Below, piece after piece: positions 58,721 to 64,000 of a stretch of 64,000 nucleotides of DNA (its first letter is position 1; each line of letters starts with the position of its first letter). This DNA comes from Bordetella genomosp. 10 (lineage in GTDB: Bacteria > Pseudomonadota > Gammaproteobacteria > Burkholderiales > Burkholderiaceae_B): positions 868,001 through 932,000 of the forward strand of contig NZ_NEVM01000001.1 in assembly GCF_002261225.1 (NCBI RefSeq). The letters are read 5' to 3'. Under the pieces are notes generated by a model. The model saw nothing but the letters and a program-made list of their open reading frames with translations, searched no databases and was not told the origin of the DNA. The position numbers were made by a program, and so were the translations under genes.

Positions 58721-60658
58721 ATGCTGCTGCTCATCCTCCTCGCTTATCTGGGCGGCGCGCTGACCATCGTCAGTCCGTGCATCCTGCCGGTCCTGCCCTT
58801 CGTGTTTTCCAGCGCGAGCCAGCCTTTCCGCCGTAGCGGCCTGCCGCTGCTGGCCGGCATGGCGCTGACCTTCGCGCTGGTGGCCTCGCTGGCGGCGGTC
58901 GGCGGCGGCTGGGTGGTGGCCGCCAATCAGTACGGCCGCTGGCTGGCCCTGGCCCTCATGGCCCTGTTCGCCCTGGCCTTGCTGTTCCCGCATGTCTCCG
59001 ACCGCCTGACCCAGCCGCTGGTGTCGGCCGGCAACCGCTTGTCGCGGACGGCGCAGGATGGCCAGGGCCGGCCCTGGGCGGCGCTGCTGCTGGGCGTGGC
59101 GACGGGCTTGCTGTGGGCGCCTTGCGCCGGCCCCATCCTGGGCCTGGTGCTGACCGGCGCGGCGCTGCAAGGCGCCAACGTGGGCAGCACCGTGCTGCTG
59201 CTGGCGTACGCCGCGGGCGCGGCGACTTCGTTGGGATTGGCCCTGCTCGCGGGCGGCCGCGTCTTCGCGGCGATGAAGCGCTCGCTGGGCGCCGGCGAAT
59301 GGCTGCGGCGCGGCTTGGGCGTGCTGATGCTGGCCGGCGTGGCCGCCATCTCGCTGGGCTGGGACACGGGTGTCCTGGCGCAGGTGTCGACGGCGTCGAC
59401 GGGCGATCTGGAGCAATCGCTGGTGAACCGCCTGGCGGGCGATCGGATGCCGGGCGCCCCGGCCGGCGGCCCCGGCGCGCCCGGCGGCGCGATGACCCGG
59501 ACGGCCGGAGACGCGAAGAATAGCGGCGCGATGACCGGCGATGCCATGAATGGCGGCGCCATGACCGGTGGCGCCATGACCGGCGATACGATGAACGGCG
59601 ACACGATGAACGGCGGTGTGATGAACGGCGGTGCAATGAACAACGGCGCGATGACCGGCGCCATGCAAGCCAAGGCGCCGCCGCCCCTGTCCTTGCCCGA
59701 CGAAGGCCCGGCGCCTGCCCTGGACGGCGCGGTGCAATGGCTCAATTCGCCGCCGCTCACCCTGGCGCAGTTGCGCGGCAAGGTCGTGCTGGTCGACTTC
59801 TGGACCTATTCCTGCATCAACTGCCTGCGCGCGCTCCCTTACGTGAAGGCCTGGGCCGACAAGTACCGCGACCAGGGCCTGGTGGTCATCGGCGTGCACG
59901 CGCCGGAATTCGCCTTCGAGCGCGACGCCGACAACGTCAAGCGCGCCGCCGCCAAGATGGGCCTGGACTATCCCATCGCCATCGACAACAACTACGCCAT
60001 CTGGCGCGCGTTCAACAACCAGTATTGGCCCGCGCATTACTTCATCGACGCGCAAGGCCGCATCCGGCATCACCATTTCGGCGAGGGCGAATACGACCGA
60101 TCGGAGCGCGTCATCCAGCAATTGCTGCGCGAGGCCGGCGCGCGCGGCGTGCCGACTCAGGTGGCCGACGTGCGCGGCCAGGGCGCGCAACTGGCGCCGG
60201 ACATGGCCGAGGTGGATTCGCCGGAAACCTACATTGGCTACGCGCGCGGCGAGCGTTTCGCATCGGGCCGCGTGACCCCCGACGCCCAGGCGCGCTACGC
60301 CGCGCCGGACAGCCCGAAGCTCAATCAGTGGGGATTGGGCGGCGCCTGGACCGTGGAAGAGGAAAGGGCTCGTCTCGACCAGGCCGGCGGCCGCATCGTC
60401 TACCGCTTCCACGCGCGCGACCTGCATCTGGTGCTGGGCCCGGCGGCGGGCGACAAGCCGGTGCGTTTCCGCGTGACGATAGACGGCAAGGCGCCCGGCG
60501 ACGCCCATGGCACGGACGTCGCGGCCGACGGCAGCGGCACGGTGACCGAACAGCGGCTCTACCAACTGGTGCGGCAACCGGGCTCGGTGGGCGACCACAC
60601 CTTCGCCATCGAATTCCTCGATCCGGGCGTTTCCGCCTACGCCTTCACCTTCGGTTGA
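58721..60658 (+). CDS. DipZ-type fusion: CcdA-like membrane domain, Met-rich repeat and thioredoxin domain
   Basis: 645 residues. The N-terminal CcdA-like part (about 1-225) has C20 in SPCILPVLPF and C135 in APCAGP, the pair that carries electrons across the membrane. A Gly/Met/Asn linker (258-315) has nine Met spaced exactly five residues apart. A thioredoxin-like domain follows with C365-I-N-C368 in DFWTYSCINCLRALP, then a beta-rich C-terminal domain as in DipZ. Role: periplasmic disulfide reduction. The stop lies 22 bp inside the convergent HxlR gene. Confidence 0.9.
   Translation: MLLLILLAYLGGALTIVSPCILPVLPFVFSSASQPFRRSGLPLLAGMALTFALVASLAAVGGGWVVAANQYGRWLALALMALFALALLFPHVSDRLTQPLVSAGNRLSRTAQDGQGRPWAALLLGVATGLLWAPCAGPILGLVLTGAALQGANVGSTVLLLAYAAGAATSLGLALLAGGRVFAAMKRSLGAGEWLRRGLGVLMLAGVAAISLGWDTGVLAQVSTASTGDLEQSLVNRLAGDRMPGAPAGGPGAPGGAMTRTAGDAKNSGAMTGDAMNGGAMTGGAMTGDTMNGDTMNGGVMNGGAMNNGAMTGAMQAKAPPPLSLPDEGPAPALDGAVQWLNSPPLTLAQLRGKVVLVDFWTYSCINCLRALPYVKAWADKYRDQGLVVIGVHAPEFAFERDADNVKRAAAKMGLDYPIAIDNNYAIWRAFNNQYWPAHYFIDAQGRIRHHHFGEGEYDRSERVIQQLLREAGARGVPTQVADVRGQGAQLAPDMAEVDSPETYIGYARGERFASGRVTPDAQARYAAPDSPKLNQWGLGGAWTVEEERARLDQAGGRIVYRFHARDLHLVLGPAAGDKPVRFRVTIDGKAPGDAHGTDVAADGSGTVTEQRLYQLVRQPGSVGDHTFAIEFLDPGVSAYAFTFG
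59531..59665 (+). repeat. 15-bp coding tandem repeat (Met-rich pentapeptide)
   Basis: About nine units of 15 bp (for example ATGACCGGCGATGCC, ATGAATGGCGGCGCC) encode M-[TN]-G-[DG]-[ATV]. Degeneracy at third bases shows it is not a brand-new expansion. It lies between the membrane and thioredoxin parts of the DipZ protein. Confidence 0.85.
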
Positions 60659-60978
60659 GCGGCCGGCCGGGACTTCAGCCACAAGCCGAATTCCCGCATC
60701 ACTTCGACCACCGGACGCATGCGCTCGCCGTCATCGGTCAGCGCATATTCCACTTTCACCGGCGAGGTCGGATACACCGTGCGCCGCAGCAGGCCGGCGT
60801 CTTCGAGGGCGCGCAGGTCCAGCGTCAGCATGCGCTGCGAGATGGCCGGCATGTCGCGGCGCAGGTCGCTGAAACGCTTGGGGCCGTCGAGCAGGAAGGA
60901 AACCACCAGCAGCCGCCAGCGGCCGCCGAGCAGGCGCATGGATTCTTCGACGGAGCAGCCGGTGAGCGTGTTTTTCAT
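60637..60978 (-). CDS. HxlR family transcriptional regulator
   Basis: 113 residues, full length. The winged helix starts CSVEESMRLLGGRWRLLVVSFLLDGPKRFSDLRRDMPAISQRMLTLDLRALEDAGLLRR and ends with YALTDDGERMRPVVEVM. HxlR regulators commonly respond to aldehydes or electrophiles, sometimes through Cys11. The ATG is 21 bp from a perfect palindrome in the gap to the divergent GST gene, likely co-regulated. Confidence 0.9.
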   Translation of the reverse strand: MKNTLTGCSVEESMRLLGGRWRLLVVSFLLDGPKRFSDLRRDMPAISQRMLTLDLRALEDAGLLRRTVYPTSPVKVEYALTDDGERMRPVVEVMREFGLWLKSRPAAQPKVKA

Positions 60979-60998
60979 AAGGGACGGGCAATGCAGGC

Positions 60999-61019
60999 TA
61001 GGTATATTTTTTGTACCTA
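60999..61019. promoter_or_regulatory. Candidate HxlR operator
   Basis: TAGGTA-N9-TACCTA is a perfect 21-bp inverted repeat, AT-rich in the middle, between the divergent HxlR and GST genes. HxlR-family operators commonly hold GTA/TAC half-sites with such spacing. Control of both genes is inferred. Confidence 0.65.
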
Positions 61020-61140
61020 CATGACATTTTAATGCCTTCTTCCCTTTTTATTTCTCCTCCCTAGAATATGCCGCACCCTGTGGAAAACCCGGCGCCGGCG
61101 TGAATCCGGCTTGCCCTTGGAGAATTGAAGGACGCATGGC

Positions 61141-61770
61141 ATGAAGCTCTACTACATCCCCGCCAGTTGCTCGCTGTCGCCGCACATCGTGCTGAACGAA
61201 CTCGGGCTGGACGCCGAACTGGTGAAGGTGGACTACAAGACCCACACCACCCAGGCGGGCGGCAACTACCTCGACGTCAACGAGCTGGGCTATGTGCCGA
61301 TACTCGAACTGGACGACGGCGCGCGCCTGCGCGAAGGCCCGGTGATCGTGCAATACCTGGCCGACCGGAAGCCGGAGGCCGGCCTGGCCGCGCCCGCCGG
61401 CACCATGGCGCGCTACCGGCTGCAGGAGTGGCTGGCGATGTTGAGCAGCGAGGTCCACAAGGGCTTCATTCCCTTGCTGTACGCGCGGCAGGCCGGCCCT
61501 TACGCCCAGGTGGCCAAGGAGAAGCTGGCGCGGCGCTACGCCTGGATAGACCGGCAACTGGCCGGCGCGCAGTGGCTGATGGGCGAGCGCTACAGCGTGG
61601 CGGACGCCTATCTCTACGCGCTGACGGGGTGGGGGCAGGCGGAATGGATGACGTCCCGCTACAACGCCGACATCCACTTCGACGGCCTGCCCGGTCTCCA
61701 GGCCTGGTATGCGCGCATGCACGCCCGGCCCGCCGTGCAACAGGCATTGAAGGAGGAAGGGCTGGCATGA
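61141..61770 (+). CDS. Glutathione S-transferase (beta-class-like)
   Basis: 209 residues. N-terminal thioredoxin-like domain MKLYYIPASCSLSPHIVLNELGLD, with C10/S11 as candidate catalytic residues, ELGYVPILELDDG with cis-Pro and EGPVIVQYLADRKP; helical C-domain with GERYSVADAYLYALTGWG. It conjugates glutathione to electrophiles. GAAGGA 8 bases before the ATG sets the start. Probably induced through the HxlR gene. Confidence 0.93.
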   Translation: MKLYYIPASCSLSPHIVLNELGLDAELVKVDYKTHTTQAGGNYLDVNELGYVPILELDDGARLREGPVIVQYLADRKPEAGLAAPAGTMARYRLQEWLAMLSSEVHKGFIPLLYARQAGPYAQVAKEKLARRYAWIDRQLAGAQWLMGERYSVADAYLYALTGWGQAEWMTSRYNADIHFDGLPGLQAWYARMHARPAVQQALKEEGLA

Positions 61771-61775
61771 AACGA

Positions 61776-61803
61776 ATCGGCCCCGCCATGGGACGGGGCC
61801 GAT
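61776..61803. terminator. Hairpin between convergent GST and YXWGXW genes
   Basis: Perfect 10-bp arms ATCGGCCCCG and CGGGGCCGAT with an 8-base loop directly follow the GST stop. No T-run follows on either strand, so it is a stabilising or Rho-assisted terminator. Confidence 0.5.
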
Positions 61804-61866
61804 CCGGCGAGAAGCCCCGGGTCTGCTTCAACACCTGGCAGGCCCGGCGGCGCTACGCAATGCCGC

Positions 61867-62244
61867 TCAGCGGCGATAGGGATTGCCGGGATGGCGGTCG
61901 TAGCGATTTGGCACGCCGTCGCCATCGCGATCCCAACGCGACGCGGCATAGACCCAGCGACCGTTGTCCTGCCGCCATTGCGGCGCGTGGTAGACGTAGC
62001 CCGGGCGCGCCCGCAGCCAGTTGCCGCCGATCCAGACGTGGTGGTCGCGACGCCATTCCCAATGGCCCGGCGCCCAGACATATCCCGGCCGCGGCGCGGG
62101 CACCACTTCCACGCGCGGAGGCGGCGGCGCGACGCCGATGCTGATGCTGACGTCGGTATGCGCCGAGGCCGGCGCCGTCATGGCGCCCAGGCTGACGATC
62201 AACGCGATACCGGCGGACGTGGCAAGCTTGGCGATGGTTTTCAT
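61867..62244 (-). CDS. YXWGXW repeat-containing secreted protein
   Basis: 125 residues. Signal about 28 (LATSAGIALIVSLGAMTAPASA), then PPPPRVEVVPAPRPGYVW, identical to the linker in the protein at 30290, followed by GHWEWRRDHHVWIGGNWLRARPGYVYHAPQW. The C-terminus DRDGDGVPNRYDRHPGNPYRR contains a DxDxDG-type calcium-binding-like loop, an addition to the usual family. GGAGCAGGA upstream sets the start. Role unknown. Confidence 0.85.
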   Translation of the reverse strand: MKTIAKLATSAGIALIVSLGAMTAPASAHTDVSISIGVAPPPPRVEVVPAPRPGYVWAPGHWEWRRDHHVWIGGNWLRARPGYVYHAPQWRQDNGRWVYAASRWDRDGDGVPNRYDRHPGNPYRR

Positions 62245-62632
62245 AGTCCTGCTCCTTCCTCGAACTGGCATCCGGGTATGGATGCGTGCAGTGCGATTTC
62301 ATTATCCGAGCATCGCGCCGCCGCGGAAGCGCCGCGCCCGCCGCGTTCATTTCAGTCGATTTCGGAAACGGAAATCATGAAATCCGTTGAAACCGGACCG
62401 GCGATATGCAGGCCCTCGGGCCCTGGCGGCCCCGGGTTTCCTGCCGCATCCCGGGCACGATGCCCGCGTCGCCTCGCCGCGATGTCCTGCGTCCGGCGCC
62501 CCGGCCGGATTCTTCGCGCGAAGGGATAATATGGCCGTTCGCGGGCATCTGGCCTGGCGCCCCTGGCGCGACGGGCGCTGAGCGCCGTTCCGCCGTTTCG
62601 CCCATTCGCCGCTTATCGAGGAGATCCGCATC
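62245..62632. other. 388-bp intergenic region with nested inverted repeat
   Basis: Divergent gap between the YXWGXW and M24 genes. No supported gene. At 62349-62383 two nested inverted repeats occur: ATTTCA...TGAAAT outside and GATTTC-N7-GAAATC inside, in an AT-rich patch. A GGATAATAT stretch near 62523 could be a -10 for the M24 gene. Open frames here lack ribosome sites and look like GC-rich chance frames. Confidence 0.5.
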
Positions 62633-63292
62633 ATGTCACTGGCCGCAAAAGAAGCCGTGGGCGCCGCGTTCAGCGCGGCGGCCATGCGGCACGCGCAGGC
62701 GCGCACCTGGGAGGCGACCGAGCGGATCGCCGCCCTGATCCGTCCCGGCATGCGCGAATCCGAGGCCATCGCCGCGAGCAAGGAGATGTTGGCGGCCTGT
62801 GGCATGGACCGGATCTGGCACCCGGTGTTGATCCGCTTCGGCGCCAACACCTTGCTCACGTTCGGCGAGCGCCCCGAGACCGACCCCGTGCTGGGCGAGG
62901 ACGACATCTATTTCATCGACATCGGCATCGTGTGGCAGGGCCACGAGGGCGATTGCGGCATGACGCGCGCCACGGGGCAGGACCCCGACATGCGGCGCTG
63001 CGTGGAGGACGTGAAGCGCCTGCACGACATCGTGCAGCGGCATTGGCGCGAGGCCCGCGTCAGCGGCCAGGCGCTTTATCGGTTCGCCCAGGAACAGGCG
63101 CGCGCCATGGGCTGGGTGTTGAACATGGGGATGAAGGGACACCGCGTCAGCGATTTCCCGCACGCCATCTACAAGGCCGGCAAGCTGGCCGACCTGGACG
63201 ACACGCCCAGCGCCGGCCTGTGGATACTGGAAATCCAGATCGCGCATCCGACCCGGCCCTTCGGCGCCTTCCACGAAGACCTGCTGGAATAA
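62633..63292 (+). CDS. M24 metallopeptidase-family protein (aminopeptidase P/creatinase fold)
   Basis: 219 residues, one pita-bread domain without the usual N-terminal domain. Metal ligands seen: D in YFIDIGIVWQG, D/E in EGDCGMTRATG, H in GMKGHRVSDFPH and E in LEIQIAHPTRPFGAFHEDLLE. Small single-domain M24 proteins may be C-N hydrolases or non-peptidases; substrate unknown. GAGGAG at 62618 supports the start. Stands alone before the third sigma factor. Confidence 0.82.
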   Translation: MSLAAKEAVGAAFSAAAMRHAQARTWEATERIAALIRPGMRESEAIAASKEMLAACGMDRIWHPVLIRFGANTLLTFGERPETDPVLGEDDIYFIDIGIVWQGHEGDCGMTRATGQDPDMRRCVEDVKRLHDIVQRHWREARVSGQALYRFAQEQARAMGWVLNMGMKGHRVSDFPHAIYKAGKLADLDDTPSAGLWILEIQIAHPTRPFGAFHEDLLE

Positions 63293-63360
63293 TCCCGGCG
63301 CCCGGCCGAGCGCCGTGCTCGCCGGTTTGTCGTCCGCCCGCCACGCGCATGAAACCTTGC

Positions 63361-63405
63361 TTACGCGGAGAGGGGTTCATGAATATAATGCGAACCATTC
63401 GTATT
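63361..63405 (+). promoter_or_regulatory. Promoter with Fur-box-like inverted repeat
   Basis: TATAAT (63384-63389), with a weak TTACGC 17 bp upstream, overlaps AATGCGAA-CCA-TTCGTATT (63387-63405), an inverted repeat with one mismatch like the Fur-type box at 40293. The leader before ATG 63409 would be only about 13 bases. Iron control is inferred. Confidence 0.55.
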
Positions 63406-63408
63406 TGA

Positions 63409-63942
63409 ATGGCGAACGCGCCCGTGTCTGAAACCCCGCGACTTTCCCGGCAGGCGGTCGGCACCCTCTACATCGACAACCGCGGCTGGCTCCAGGGCTG
63501 GCTGCGCGGCAAGCTGGGCGACGCGCATCTGGCGGCCGATTTCGTGCATGACACCTTCGTGCGCCTGCTGGCCCGTCCGCGGACGACGCAGGAATTGCGC
63601 GAGCCGCGCGCCTTCCTGCGCACGGTGGCGTCCGGCTTGTTGATCGACCACTGGCGCCGCCAGGACCTGGAGCGCGCCTGGCTGCAAGCCTGGGAAGGCT
63701 TGCCCGAGGACACGCATCCCAGCGCCGAGACCCAGGCCATGCTGCTGCAGACGCTGCAGACCGTGGACGCCATGCTGGCGCGCCTGGGCGAACGCACGCG
63801 CGAGGCCTTCCTGCTCCAGCAGGTGCACGGCTGTTCGCAGGGCGAGATCGCGCAGCGCCTGGGCGTGTCCGACCGCATGGTCCGCAAGTACCTGTCGGCG
63901 GCCATGCTGGGCTGCCTGCAAATCTCCATGGCGGGCGCTTGA
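63409..63942 (+). CDS. FecI-type ECF sigma factor
   Basis: 177 residues. Region 2 GTLYIDNRGWLQGWLRGKLGDAHLAADFVHDTFVRLLARP and EPRAFLRTVASGLLIDHWRRQ; region 4 LGERTREAFLLQQVHGCSQGEIAQRLGVSDRMVRKYLSAAML in outline. It is related to the sigma at 40418 but distinct in region 4, so it should read other promoters. Start may be ATG 63409 or GTG 63424. A FecR partner is expected just beyond the right edge. Confidence 0.9.
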   Translation: MANAPVSETPRLSRQAVGTLYIDNRGWLQGWLRGKLGDAHLAADFVHDTFVRLLARPRTTQELREPRAFLRTVASGLLIDHWRRQDLERAWLQAWEGLPEDTHPSAETQAMLLQTLQTVDAMLARLGERTREAFLLQQVHGCSQGEIAQRLGVSDRMVRKYLSAAMLGCLQISMAGA

Positions 63943-63991
63943 TGCCCGTCCTCGTCATCCACGCGGCCCCGGCGGCCACGCGCTTCCGTCC

Positions 63992-64000
63992 ATGAAACCG
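63992..64000 (+). CDS. Possible start of a FecR-type gene leaving the right edge
   Basis: ATG at 63992 starts MKP and is the only start in the last bases that could be a new gene after the sigma factor. Its identity as FecR is inference from FecI-FecR order. Confidence 0.3.

Noticed and set aside
62375..62605. 76-codon minus-strand frame in the gap before the M24 gene
   Set aside because: Arg/Gly-rich with no motif or ribosome site.

Overview
The window looks like chromosome from a GC-rich betaproteobacterium of the Alcaligenaceae (Bordetella/Achromobacter-like). This is inferred from the strong GC bias at third codon positions and above all from ten complete Bug-family periplasmic receptor genes (Bordetella uptake gene family, the TctC component of tripartite tricarboxylate transporters), a family known to be expanded in that group. 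No rRNA, tRNA, CRISPR array, insertion sequence or phage gene was found. Base composition and coding style are uniform, so nothing points to a recently acquired island.

Layout. 1-5 kb: an enolase-superfamily sugar-acid dehydratase/racemase divergent from a GntR/FCD regulator with a near-ideal operator, then a TetR regulator, then an amidohydrolase plus Bug pair. 5-9 kb (minus strand): LysR regulator, two tandem metallo-beta-lactamase-fold proteins (one without its metal ligands) and a Bug. 9-13.3 kb: HbpS/GlcG-like protein, an Lrp regulator divergent from diaminopropionate ammonia-lyase, PxpA and a Bug. 13.3-21 kb (minus): a Bug, then a compact operon of amidohydrolase, ABC transporter (binding protein, two different permeases, ATPase) and a flavin-dependent monooxygenase. 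21-25.8 kb: LysR divergent from Bug, MmgE/PrpD and quinone oxidoreductase, with a 25-bp palindromic operator. 25.8-29.4 kb: NERD nuclease/helicase, AraC regulator, fumarylacetoacetase-family hydrolase.

29.5-40 kb is an envelope and stress region: an AHSA1 protein, a YXWGXW protein, a 33-aa lipoprotein, a translationally coupled ECF sigma / anti-sigma / Spy-CnrX-like sensor set feeding DUF1800 and DUF1501 genes, then an alpha/beta hydrolase, a lipoprotein, a DKNYY protein, a YcxB-like protein and an unusual J-like/TonB fusion. 40-44.7 kb is a Fur-type FecI-FecR-TonB receptor iron-uptake module. 44.7-52.4 kb is a seven-gene minus-strand catabolic operon (Bug, RraA-like, hydroxyacid dehydrogenase, cyclase, Bug, Bug, SMP-30) divergent from an IclR regulator. 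52.4-58.6 kb has LysR divergent from Bug, Ldh, Bug, MBL hydrolase and an amino-acid-type binding protein. 58.7-64 kb holds a DipZ-type thiol-disulfide protein with a Met-rich pentapeptide repeat, an HxlR/GST divergent pair, a second YXWGXW protein, an M24 peptidase-like protein and a third ECF sigma factor behind a Fur-box-like site.

The common theme is small catabolic modules, each with its own regulator and one or more Bug receptors, while no TctA/TctB membrane partner is present. The receptors must use transporter genes elsewhere or serve as ligand sensors. The least described piece is the ECF sigma/anti-sigma/periplasmic sensor operon that appears to control the DUF1800-DUF1501 pair.
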